Origin: Zobellia barbeyronii
GTDB taxonomy: Bacteria; Bacteroidota; Bacteroidia; Flavobacteriales; Flavobacteriaceae
Reading direction: 5' to 3'
Assembly: GCF_018603515.1 (NCBI RefSeq)
Contig: NZ_JACATN010000004.1
Location: 558,001-622,000, forward strand
DNA: 64,000 bases
Positions 27,259 to 34,943 of the stretch are shown in pieces. Position numbers and translations under genes: made by a program. Under the pieces are notes generated by a model. It was not told the origin of the DNA. It ran no database searches and saw only the letters and a program-made list of their open reading frames with translations. Each line of letters opens with the position of its first letter. Positions within the stretch are counted from its first letter, which is position 1.

Positions 27259-28392
27259 CTACTTCAAATTTACCATAAAAAGGTCGGATGCGAGACCGTC
27301 AGCTAAAAAACGCCCCTTTTTAGTGGTCAGTAGCGTATCATCTTTAATATGCAACAATTCATCTTTCAGGTGCTTCTCTGCCTGCATTAAAGCATATTCA
27401 TGATATTTCTCACCAAAATCAGATGTAATTCTAGAAAGCGATACCCCCCAGATGGTACGAAGGCCAGTCATCACATATTCATTATACGTATCGGTAACGG
27501 ATAGTGTTTCAGTCTCTATTGGAAGCTCTCCTTTTTCTATCGACTTCAAATACTTTGGGTTATTATTAATGTTCCATCCTCTACGCACACCATCATACGA
27601 GTGTGCAGACGGACCTATACCCAAATACTTTTTCTGTTGCCAGTAAGCTGTATTGTTTCTTGAAAAATAACCTGATTTTCCAAAATTAGAGATCTCGTAG
27701 CTTTCAAAACCAGCTGCTTCCAAAGTTTCGGATAGAATATGAAAGTGCGCTTGGGCCACCTCATCATCTACATTTTTGACCAAGCCTTTTTTAATAAAAC
27801 TTGCGAGTGCCGTATGCGGCTCAACAGTGAGGGCATAACTGGAAATATGAGGTATCCCAAAAGAAAGCGCTTTGTCTATATTTTCTTTCCAGCGCTCGTT
27901 TGTCATGTCCGGCACGCCGTAAATTAAATCGATAGAAATATTATCAAAATAAGCGGTTGCCTCCCTTATACAGTTTTCCGCTTCAGTAGCGTTATGTGCA
28001 CGATTCATCAACTTCAAATCTTCTTCAAAGAAAGATTGAATACCAATACTTAAACGATTAACGAGGCTCTTAGAAAGGGCAATTATTTTCTCCGTTGATA
28101 AATCATCTGGATTGGCCTCCAAGGTAATTTCAGGATTTTCAGAAACGTCATAATTCTCATAAACCGAATCAATAATAGATTGTATTTCCTTAGTTTCCAG
28201 CACACTGGGCGTTCCTCCTCCAAAATATATAGTTTCTACCACCTCATCCTTAAACTCGTCTTTACGTAATAAGAGTTCCTTCTGCAAAGCAGCAACCATT
28301 GCCTCTTTCTTCCCCATTGAAGTAGAGAAATGAAAATCGCAATAATGACATGCCTGTTTGCAAAAAGGGATGTGAATGTAGATGCCGCTCAT
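27259..28392 (-). CDS. hemW: Radical SAM heme chaperone HemW (coproporphyrinogen III oxidase-like)
   Basis: A 377-aa radical SAM protein. C11-x3-C15-x2-C18 in IPFCKQACHYCDF binds the 4Fe-4S cluster, and YFGGGTPSVL is the SAM-binding strand. SIGIQSFFEEDLKLMNRAHN and SISYALTVEP-like segments follow, then the C-terminal HemN_C domain. HemW delivers heme to respiratory enzymes, in keeping with a cytochrome-rich genome. The start codon lies 2 nt from a tandem 7-bp repeat that separates it from the four-helix-bundle gene. Confidence 0.93.
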   Translation of the reverse strand: MSGIYIHIPFCKQACHYCDFHFSTSMGKKEAMVAALQKELLLRKDEFKDEVVETIYFGGGTPSVLETKEIQSIIDSVYENYDVSENPEITLEANPDDLSTEKIIALSKSLVNRLSIGIQSFFEEDLKLMNRAHNATEAENCIREATAYFDNISIDLIYGVPDMTNERWKENIDKALSFGIPHISSYALTVEPHTALASFIKKGLVKNVDDEVAQAHFHILSETLEAAGFESYEISNFGKSGYFSRNNTAYWQQKKYLGIGPSAHSYDGVRRGWNINNNPKYLKSIEKGELPIETETLSVTDTYNEYVMTGLRTIWGVSLSRITSDFGEKYHEYALMQAEKHLKDELLHIKDDTLLTTKKGRFLADGLASDLFMVNLK

Positions 28393-28394
28393 TT

Positions 28395-28418
28395 TTCAGT
28401 GTTCAGTGTTCAGTGTTC
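28395..28418 (+). repeat. Tandem array of TTCAGTG (3.4 copies), left border of four-helix-bundle cassette
   Basis: Three exact copies of TTCAGTG plus TTC. The array fills the gap between the hemW start codon and the stop codon of the four-helix-bundle gene, and its last C is the first base of that stop codon. A degenerate inverted array with the same 7-bp period stands at 28805-28825. Confidence 0.9.
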
Positions 28419-28783
28419 TATTTTGCTCCAAAATTGGCTGGGTTTCGCATCATATATTGAATTAATTTCCCAACTTCATCACTTTGCGCTACACACTCAC
28501 TAAAAGTTTTCTCATCTATATATTTACATGCTAAAGAAAATTCTAGCCATGTTTGTGTTTCCGAATTTTCCGCATCACTATCAGTTAACTTACTAATAAA
28601 ATGTTTAGGATAAAGTCGCTTACGATAAGCTTCTGCAATATTGGCACTAACACTTCGTGAAGACCTTCTAATTTGATCGGTCAAAGAATATGTCTCGGTT
28701 TTAGGAAATGTTTTCGATATCTCAAAAATCCGCATTGCTAAAGCAAAGGACTTTTTATAAGCCAATAAATCTTGAAACCTCAT
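28418..28783 (-). CDS. Four-helix-bundle protein (23S rRNA intervening-sequence protein family)
   Basis: A 121-aa helical protein. LLAYKKSFALAMRIFEISKTFPKTETYSLTDQIRRSSRSVSANIAEAY is the unmistakable N-terminal half of the family first found encoded in intervening sequences of bacterial 23S rRNA; SDAENSETQTWLEFSLAC follows. Members form pentamers; their function is unknown. Here the gene is not in an rRNA gene but sits between ruvC and hemW, bordered by inverted arrays of a 7-bp repeat. That layout suggests it arrived as a small cassette. Confidence 0.88.
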   Translation of the reverse strand: MRFQDLLAYKKSFALAMRIFEISKTFPKTETYSLTDQIRRSSRSVSANIAEAYRKRLYPKHFISKLTDSDAENSETQTWLEFSLACKYIDEKTFSECVAQSDEVGKLIQYMMRNPANFGAK

Positions 28784-28804
28784 ATAATTCTATTCTACAA
28801 ACCA

Positions 28805-28825
28805 ATTACTGCCTACTGAATACTG
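28805..28825 (-). repeat. Degenerate 7-bp array (nnTACTG x3), right border of four-helix-bundle cassette
   Basis: On the plus strand ATTACTG, CCTACTG, AATACTG; on the minus strand CAGTATT, CAGTAGG, CAGTAAT. This is the same period and near-same unit as the left array (CAGTGTT), but in inverted orientation, between the cassette gene and the ruvC stop. Confidence 0.7.
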
Positions 28826-28849
28826 CTCACCAACCACAAAACCAGCATC

Positions 28850-29404
28850 CTACTTCTTCACTCTTGAACTATTCTGCTTTACAAAAGCATCCCAACCAGA
28901 ATACCCTTTACCAACATCTATTCTACCCGAGTTATAGAAATGACAAACAGCGGCAGCAAGACCATCTGTACTATCTAAATTTTTAGGTAGCGTTTTTAGT
29001 CCCAGTACACTTTGAAGCATTTTGGCTACTTGTTCTTTACTGGCATTACCATTACCTGTTACCGCCATTTTTATTTTCTTTGGCAAATATTCCGTTATGG
29101 GAATTTCACGCGAGAGTCCTGCTGCCATGGCCACACCTTGGGCACGACCTAGTTTAAGCATAGATTGTACGTTCTTGCCAAAGAATGGGGCCTCAATAGC
29201 TATTTCATCAGGGTGATACGTATCAATAAGTTCTATGGTGCGTTCAAAAATGAGCTTTAGTTTTACGTAGTGGTCGCTGTATTTTTTGAGCATCAGTTCG
29301 TTCATTTGAACGAACTCCATTTTTTTACCTACCACTTTTATGACACCGAAGCCCATAATGGTAGTACCTGGATCAATACCGAGTATAATTTTTTCCGTTG
29401 CCAA
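28850..29404 (-). CDS. ruvC: Crossover junction endodeoxyribonuclease RuvC
   Basis: A 184-aa Holliday-junction resolvase with an RNase H fold. LGIDPGTTIMGFGVI carries the first catalytic Asp, PDEIAIEAPFFGKN the catalytic Glu, and STDGLAAAVCHFY the C-terminal Asp pair region. The basic stretch PKKIKMAVTGNGNASKEQV is the DNA-binding/dimer region. The tail is about 10 residues longer than E. coli RuvC, as usual in this phylum. Confidence 0.95.
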   Translation of the reverse strand: MATEKIILGIDPGTTIMGFGVIKVVGKKMEFVQMNELMLKKYSDHYVKLKLIFERTIELIDTYHPDEIAIEAPFFGKNVQSMLKLGRAQGVAMAAGLSREIPITEYLPKKIKMAVTGNGNASKEQVAKMLQSVLGLKTLPKNLDSTDGLAAAVCHFYNSGRIDVGKGYSGWDAFVKQNSSRVKK

Positions 29405-29414
29405 ATGATTTGTT

Positions 29415-29885
29415 TTATTGCAGTACTATAGGAATTCTAAATTTTGCCCTAACGGGAATGCCTCTTTTTAATGCGGGTTCAATCTTGGGTAAACCGTTTA
29501 GGCAATTTTCAATCTGCTTGTCAAAACCAAGAAGTTGAGTTTCTGTTATATCTCCTTTATCAATATTTAAAAGAGAGATTGCTCCTGAAGCCTCCATTAA
29601 AAAGTCGACAAAAATAGTGTCTTTTACTGCTTCTTGCACCACAAAATCCGATTCTTCTAGTGTTTTGGAAAAGTGCTTCAACAGCGTTGCCATAAAGCAT
29701 TGTTTCTGCTCTTGTTTAGAGGCAGTTTCATCGCAATCGGCAAAAAGAGGATATTGATCAACATCTTCCCAATCAATACTTAGTATTTCTTTGTTGACCA
29801 ATTCTTGAGTTTTCTTTTCCCTTGAAGCCGACCAATTACATGCCGTAAGCAGGAACAAAAAACATAAAATTGTGAGGTTTCGCAT
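29415..29885 (-). CDS. Lipoprotein with a TonB-C-like module
   Basis: A 156-aa lipoprotein (lipobox LTAC16). After the signal, YPLFADCDETASKQEQKQCF resembles the PGCE...CF pre-module of the two TonB-like units in the M56 protein encoded at 31159-33129. The C-terminal part (SGAISLLNIDKGD, NGLPKIEPALKRGIPVRAKFRIPIVL) has the strand order and 'LPK..PA..G.PV...F.IPI' signature of a TonB C-terminal domain. It may be an envelope receptor partner; function is inferred only from this likeness. Confidence 0.7.
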   Translation of the reverse strand: MRNLTILCFLFLLTACNWSASREKKTQELVNKEILSIDWEDVDQYPLFADCDETASKQEQKQCFMATLLKHFSKTLEESDFVVQEAVKDTIFVDFLMEASGAISLLNIDKGDITETQLLGFDKQIENCLNGLPKIEPALKRGIPVRAKFRIPIVLQ

Positions 29886-30015
29886 TGCCCTTAATTGTAG
29901 GCTGAAATTACAATTTTTTGTGGAGGTTTGTGCTATGAATCCTTATTCACAAAGGGAAAATACCTCAAAAGAGCTATTTTTTATCAAAAAAGGCGAATTT
30001 GAAAACAGAGACGAA

Positions 30016-31155
30016 TTATTTTACATCATAATGAATTTCCTCCTTTAATTCGGAAATCCGTTTGCTTACAATCTTTGCCATGTAGTCATTTTTCTTACCG
30101 AATCGCTCGTTAAATTTTTCGTAGTACGTTAATTTAATTTTGGGGTCTTTGTAATACCGATCGGCCACCGTACATACATTATGATAAACCAGTGCATCAT
30201 CTGGATCTTCTTGGTGAGCCAGTTTATAGTATTTTAAAGCCGTTTTAATATCATCTTTATCTCTGGCGATTCCTGCTAAAGCGACATATTCCCTTAACAG
30301 AAAAGGCTTTTGAATTACAATAGATTCTTTAATATAATATTGGGCACTATCTATTTGTCTGTCCTTCCAAAACACCTGACCTAAATTAAAATAGGCATTG
30401 GCATTTTCATTGTTCAATTCCAAGACTTTTCTATAGTTTGTTTCTGCCTTTTCAAACTCCCAATCTTTAAAGAAGCAATAGGCTAGTTTTTCATAGACAT
30501 ATTCTTTATGCTCGCCCAATTCTATTAGCTTTTCAAAATAAGGAAGCGCTTTAACATACTCATCGTTGTTATAATAGGCCAGTGCTTTTAAGTTTATTAA
30601 TGCTACATCATTTTCATAGAAGCGAAGTCCTTTGTCAATGAAAGTTAGTGCCGAATCCTTTTCACGCTGTCCAACATAGTACTTCCCCAATTGAAACAAA
30701 CTTCTCAAATGAGTACTATCTATTGCTACAGCAGTTTTATAGGACGCCAAACTATGCTCACTCTCCTTTTGCTCACGAAAAGTCTCACCCAAATAAAAAT
30801 GATACTCAGCATTGTCATTTGTAACATTGGTAAGATCTACAAAAAGTTTTTCTGCACTTTTAAAGTCTTTGGTTTTTAGATAGAGCTTCCCCAATTCAAA
30901 CCTTGCTATTTGAAGCAATGCATCCTGAGACAACACACTTTCATACTGTGCTATGGCTTTTTCATAATTACCAATGGCGTTATAGGCCCTTGCAATTTGC
31001 AAAGCAGAAGTAATAGAACCAACCCCAGCATACTGGTTTATGGCTTTCGTATAATTACCTGTAGCATATAGACTATCCGCTAATGCCGAAGTCGTAGCTT
31101 GACCTTCTGCCGTAATACAAAAAGTAAGCAAAGAAATATAAATTAGGGTTTTCAA
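30016..31155 (-). CDS. Tetratricopeptide-repeat protein, exported
   Basis: A 379-aa protein with a signal peptide (1-19, TAEGQA) followed by about nine to ten TPR units from residue 25 to 360 (recurrent pattern YxxxGxYxxAIxxYxxxL; for example AYNAIGNYEKAIAQYESVL, AYYNNDEYVKALPYFEKLI, YFNLGQVFWKDRQIDSAQYY). It is a periplasmic protein-interaction scaffold. It starts 3 nt after the M56 gene and so belongs to the blaI-like operon. Confidence 0.85.
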   Translation of the reverse strand: MKTLIYISLLTFCITAEGQATTSALADSLYATGNYTKAINQYAGVGSITSALQIARAYNAIGNYEKAIAQYESVLSQDALLQIARFELGKLYLKTKDFKSAEKLFVDLTNVTNDNAEYHFYLGETFREQKESEHSLASYKTAVAIDSTHLRSLFQLGKYYVGQREKDSALTFIDKGLRFYENDVALINLKALAYYNNDEYVKALPYFEKLIELGEHKEYVYEKLAYCFFKDWEFEKAETNYRKVLELNNENANAYFNLGQVFWKDRQIDSAQYYIKESIVIQKPFLLREYVALAGIARDKDDIKTALKYYKLAHQEDPDDALVYHNVCTVADRYYKDPKIKLTYYEKFNERFGKKNDYMAKIVSKRISELKEEIHYDVK

Positions 31156-31158
31156 ATC

Positions 31159-33129
31159 TTATCTAAGTTTAAAGGTAATAGGTATAGAATAAGGTACGTT
31201 TACCTCTTTTCCATTGTTTTTACCTGGGGTCATTTTAGGTAATTTAGAAATAATGCGTTCTGCTTCTTTCTCCAAAGATTCATCAGGCCCTCTGGTTGAG
31301 ATATGGGTAACATTACCATCTGTATCCATTAAAAAAATAACGTTCACCCTGCCCTGAATGCCTCTTTTCTGAGCGTCTTGAGGAAACCTGAAATTTTCAG
31401 ATATATGTTGATACATACTTTTTTTAAAGCAATCTAGCTTATCATCTGAATCTTCACAACCCGGAAAGACAGGTGGGTTTTCAACATTTCTAAATGCCAC
31501 GGAATTTCCATAAGCCATTTGTGCCTCAGCAGACAATTTGGCTATTTGCTCCTGTTGCATCTGCACATAGTCCGCGTCTGCTGCAAATGGATTGAAGCCT
31601 GCTTGTTCTAATCTAAAAGATATAGGAATTGAAAATGGGACATTCACGGTTTTACCATTATAAGAACCCGGTGTCATACGTGGCAATTTTTCAATAATAC
31701 GAACCGCTTCATTTTCTAATAATTCATGAGGCCCCCTTTTGCGAATATTAGTAATTGAACCATCTTCATCAATGGTAAACATAATACTCACCCTACCTTG
31801 AATACCTTGTCTCTGAGCCTCATCCGGATATTTAAAATACTTTCCTATATGTTCCTGCATATTTTGCTGAAAACAAGCTTTTAAATCAATTTCATTTTCA
31901 CAACCCGGAAAAATTGGTGCTTTATCAATATATTTAAATGGCACTAAATTATCTTCTTTGTAGGCTTTCTTCCAATCGTTAGGTTCTCCTGCAGAAGGCA
32001 TAAAGTTTTTTAATGATTTTGACCGACCATTTGTATTGGTTATGGTCATTTTAGCCTGAATTGGTTCATTGTTAATTCCCGAAACAAAAACTTTTTCAGT
32101 AGTACTTTCAAATTTTATCGAGTTTTCTAAGTCTTCTACCTTTAGAGTCCATGCCTCTTCTGAATTTGTTAAAGCTTTTAATCTTGTATACACTTTGGCT
32201 TCCTCTTCTTCAGATAGATTTTCAACGCTACTAACCGTTATGACATCTTCATTTGTAACCTCAGCTACTTTATTGTTATTCTCACATGAAGCATAAAATA
32301 ACATGCCTAGCACCAAGGGCAACAATGCTAAATACTTTAATTTGAAAACCGATTTTGACTGTGATTTTTGTAACATGACGATTCGTTTTTTGATTAATGA
32401 TGATTTAAAAAAGTGATTGATGAATGATATATTTTGAGTTTGGAATACTTGGGAAAGCAACAATTGATATTGTTCATTTTTATTCCGTTTAGCCACTTTT
32501 GCATCGGCGATGAACTCGTGTAATTCTGAAATTCTACTTTGATAGACGTAAACCAATGGATTAAACCAACCTACAATACGCATGAGCTCAAAGAAGAGCA
32601 AGTCCCAAGTATGACCTTGCTTTATATGAACCAGCTCATGGGCTATAATATTGGTATAATCCGTTTTTGAAACCTTATCCCCTATAAAAATAGACTTGAA
32701 AAAAGAAAAAGCCATATTACTATTAGGCACCAATATTTGGGTGAATTCCTTAAAACTAATCTTGTCACCTTTTGCCCTTAAAAGATATAATTGGCGCAGC
32801 TTGTACACCAACAGCAATGTAGAAACCAATGCTCCTAATACAAATAAGACCATTTGCCATGAAATATCTAATCCCGTAGGCTCTTGAGCACCTACAACAA
32901 CAGCAGTGTTTACTCCCCACAGAGACTCTCCATATTCAATATAAGGCTGATCCACCGTAGTTTTGAACGCTTCAATCTTTACCGAAGGCAACACCAGTGA
33001 TACAATGAATGTGGTTAAAAGATAAAAGCGATTCCATTGAAAAAAGGTTTCTCGTTTTAAGAAAAAATCATAAATAACAAGAAAAACCAGTTGAAAAGCG
33101 ATGCACTCCAGGATATACTGTATCATCAA
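31159..33129 (-). CDS. BlaR1-like M56 metallopeptidase with two C-terminal TonB modules
   Basis: A 656-aa inner-membrane protein. Spans lie near 5-23, 36-52, 93-109 and 264-280, and the cytoplasmic metalloprotease motif H164-E-L-V-H168 falls in AHELVHIKQGH (M56). Instead of a penicillin-binding sensor, the outer part has two homologous units (about 403-506 and 552-655), each with FPGCE...CF, a TonB_C domain (QGRVxxxF, LPxMTPGxxNGKxVNVPxSIPI). This is a Bacteroidota variant of the BlaR sensor protease that would cleave the BlaI-type repressor encoded 25 nt upstream. The signal it senses is unknown. Confidence 0.88.
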   Translation of the reverse strand: MMIQYILECIAFQLVFLVIYDFFLKRETFFQWNRFYLLTTFIVSLVLPSVKIEAFKTTVDQPYIEYGESLWGVNTAVVVGAQEPTGLDISWQMVLFVLGALVSTLLLVYKLRQLYLLRAKGDKISFKEFTQILVPNSNMAFSFFKSIFIGDKVSKTDYTNIIAHELVHIKQGHTWDLLFFELMRIVGWFNPLVYVYQSRISELHEFIADAKVAKRNKNEQYQLLLSQVFQTQNISFINHFFKSSLIKKRIVMLQKSQSKSVFKLKYLALLPLVLGMLFYASCENNNKVAEVTNEDVITVSSVENLSEEEEAKVYTRLKALTNSEEAWTLKVEDLENSIKFESTTEKVFVSGINNEPIQAKMTITNTNGRSKSLKNFMPSAGEPNDWKKAYKEDNLVPFKYIDKAPIFPGCENEIDLKACFQQNMQEHIGKYFKYPDEAQRQGIQGRVSIMFTIDEDGSITNIRKRGPHELLENEAVRIIEKLPRMTPGSYNGKTVNVPFSIPISFRLEQAGFNPFAADADYVQMQQEQIAKLSAEAQMAYGNSVAFRNVENPPVFPGCEDSDDKLDCFKKSMYQHISENFRFPQDAQKRGIQGRVNVIFLMDTDGNVTHISTRGPDESLEKEAERIISKLPKMTPGKNNGKEVNVPYSIPITFKLR

Positions 33130-33154
33130 AATCTGTTTTAATAATTCTTTTAAT

Positions 33155-33526
33155 TTACTCTTCCGGCTCAGCAGGTTTTTTAATATCTTGTAAAATAGAT
33201 TCTAATTCAGTAAGGCTCATATCGTTCTTCTTCATAAAGAAAGAGACCATGCTTTTAAAAGATCCTTGAAAATATCCGTCTACCAGCTTATTAATGCTCT
33301 GATTGCTGTAATCAGATTTCTTCACAAGCGGAAAATAGAGATACCCCTTACCCTCCTTCTCATGATTTACAAAACCCTTGCTTTCTAAAATTCTAACGAT
33401 TGTTGAAACCGTGTTGTAAGCTGGTTTTGGCTCTGGCAACTGTTCTATTATTGTTGCCACATTACATTTTTCTAGCAGCCATAATTGCTGCATTACTTCT
33501 TCCTCTGCCTTTGTCAACTGCTTCAT
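33155..33526 (-). CDS. BlaI/MecI/CopY-family repressor
   Basis: A 123-aa winged-helix repressor. MKQLTKAEEEVMQQLWLLEKCNVATI and the NTVSTIVRILESKGFVNHEKEGKGYLYFPL region are classic BlaI/MecI; the C-terminal helices (NQSINKLVDGYFQGS...) form the dimer part cut by the partner protease. It is the first gene of an operon with the M56 protein and the TPR protein. Its start lies 3 nt from the first of three ACTAA-N4-TTAGT dyads, so autorepression is likely. Confidence 0.92.
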   Translation of the reverse strand: MKQLTKAEEEVMQQLWLLEKCNVATIIEQLPEPKPAYNTVSTIVRILESKGFVNHEKEGKGYLYFPLVKKSDYSNQSINKLVDGYFQGSFKSMVSFFMKKNDMSLTELESILQDIKKPAEPEE

Positions 33527-33528
33527 TT

Positions 33529-33596
33529 AACTAAGTATTTAGTTCATTCTCAAAACAAATATAACTAAAACATTAGTTTAAACTAATGTTTTAGTT
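33529..33596 (-). promoter_or_regulatory. Operator/promoter of the blaI-like operon, with a perfect 34-bp palindrome
   Basis: Three dyads AACTAA-N4-TTAGTT (one mismatch at most in the outer bases): 33529-33544, 33563-33578 and 33581-33596. The latter two together form a perfect palindrome of 34 bp (33563-33596). A minus-strand -7 element TATATTTG (33556-33563) lies between the first and second dyads, 30 nt from the repressor ATG. Binding would cover the -7, upstream and start-site regions. Confidence 0.8.
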
Positions 33597-33737
33597 CAAA
33601 AAAATAAAAATAGTATACTCTTTTCATCAATATTACTAATACCCTAACAGTCAGATTACAATTCAAAAACAACCAGATAGCAGACCAGAAAGATGTAACA
33701 AAATGTACTTATCTTCGTCAAACAGGAAATTGACTAA

Positions 33738-34253
33738 ATGGATATTGTATTACTTATTTTGGGTTTCATTTTTATGCTCGTCGGAATTTTAGGCAGCTTC
33801 TTGCCCATACTCCCCGGACCACCTATTAGCTGGGTTGGTCTTTTATTATTACACCTCACAAAGGCAATACCACCAGACAGTTGGTTTTTAGGAATTACTG
33901 CCGCTTTGGCTCTTGTTGTTTTTGGATTAGATTATGTAATTCCTGCTATGGGAACAAAGAAATTTGGTGGAACAAAATATGGAGTTATCGGCACCACTCT
34001 AGGACTGTTGGTTGCCCTATTCTTTCCTATTTTAGGTCCGTTTGGTATTATAGTTTGGCCTTTTGTTGGTGCATTGGTAGGGGAATTATTGAATAAAGCC
34101 GATGGAAAAACAGCCACAAAAGCCGCTTTCGGATCGTTTCTGGGCTTCTTGACCGGTACTTTTATGAAGTTCCTGATTGCTATAATTTATTTCGGTCTTT
34201 TTATTTCTAAGGCTTGGAATTATCGACTTGAATTGTTTCCATTTTTAAGCTAA
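33738..34253 (+). CDS. DUF456 family membrane protein
   Basis: A 171-aa integral membrane protein with about four hydrophobic spans. FIFMLVGILGSFLPILPGPPISWVGLL is the DUF456 N-terminal signature; GTKYGVIGTTLGLLVALFFPILGPFGIIVWPFVGALVGE is the glycine-rich core, followed by KAAFGSFLGFLTGTFMKF. Function is unknown. It is divergent from the blaI-like operon and could share its control region, though no plus-strand -7 was found near the dyads. Confidence 0.9.
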   Translation: MDIVLLILGFIFMLVGILGSFLPILPGPPISWVGLLLLHLTKAIPPDSWFLGITAALALVVFGLDYVIPAMGTKKFGGTKYGVIGTTLGLLVALFFPILGPFGIIVWPFVGALVGELLNKADGKTATKAAFGSFLGFLTGTFMKFLIAIIYFGLFISKAWNYRLELFPFLS

Positions 34254-34267
34254 TACATATAAAATAG

Positions 34268-34306
34268 AACAAAAAAACCTTGCTCCAAGAGCAAGGTTTT
34301 TTTGTT
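34268..34306. terminator. Bidirectional terminator
   Basis: AACAAAAAAACCTTGCTC, loop CAA and GAGCAAGGTTTTTTTGTT form a perfect 18-bp stem, 14 nt after the DUF456 stop and 35 nt from the stop of the convergent nitroreductase gene. Confidence 0.92.
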
Positions 34307-34341
34307 TTTAAGTAGTAAGCTGAATAAATTCTAATCAATTT

Positions 34342-34896
34342 CTAGTCCATCCAAACTACTTTATCTTCTATTGGCGTTCTTACGCCTTCAGGAATTTCTT
34401 CATCAGAATATCCCATGTAAAAAAAGCCTAGACAGGCTTCACCATCGTTCATTTCAAAAAAATCATTCATGTGTTTTACCAATCCCGGTGAGCTCCAATA
34501 AGAACCGATGCCCATTTCTGTACAGCATAACCACATATTCTGAACAGCCATAGCTGTAGCGGCCACTTCTTCCCATTCAGGAATACTTTGCACTGGATCT
34601 CTTTGCATACAAATGGCAATAATAGCCCCTGCACGTTTTGGATTTTCAATCAGTTTTTTAGCTTTGAACTCCTTTGGATTCGGTTCATTTTCTAAGTACT
34701 TTAAAGAAAGAAACAATCCTAATTTCTCTTGAGACTCCCCTTGTAAAACTCTAAACCTCCATGGTTCGGTTTTCTTATGCGTAGGTGCCCAATTAGCAGC
34801 TTCTAATATTTTTTCAATATCTGCTTTAGCTATAGGCTTATCATTATACTGGGCCGGAAAAACCGATCGTCTATTTTTTATAAGGTCAAAAATCAC
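34342..34896 (-). CDS. Nitroreductase family protein
   Basis: A 184-aa FMN-dependent NAD(P)H oxidoreductase of the YdjA/TdsD-like short nitroreductase group. LIKNRRSVFPAQYND (FMN phosphate Arg pair), ILEAANWAPTHKKTEPWRFRVL, and the central EVAATAMAVQNMWLCCTEMGIGSYWSSP are diagnostic. It is cytoplasmic, acts as a dimer; its physiological substrate is unknown. It follows the homogentisate dioxygenase gene on the same strand (47-nt gap). Confidence 0.92.
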   Translation of the reverse strand: MIFDLIKNRRSVFPAQYNDKPIAKADIEKILEAANWAPTHKKTEPWRFRVLQGESQEKLGLFLSLKYLENEPNPKEFKAKKLIENPKRAGAIIAICMQRDPVQSIPEWEEVAATAMAVQNMWLCCTEMGIGSYWSSPGLVKHMNDFFEMNDGEACLGFFYMGYSDEEIPEGVRTPIEDKVVWMD

Positions 34897-34943
34897 TTAT
34901 TCTATTTTGTTTAATTTCTAATTCAGTTTCAAGTAAAAATAAT

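Noticed and set aside
28395-28418. Tandem repeat as a start of a CRISPR array
   Set aside because: Unit is 7 bp without spacers, and there are no cas genes in the window.
33597-33600. TTTG on the minus strand as -33 of the blaI-like promoter
   Set aside because: The spacer to TATATTTG would be 33 nt, far beyond the usual 17-23 nt.
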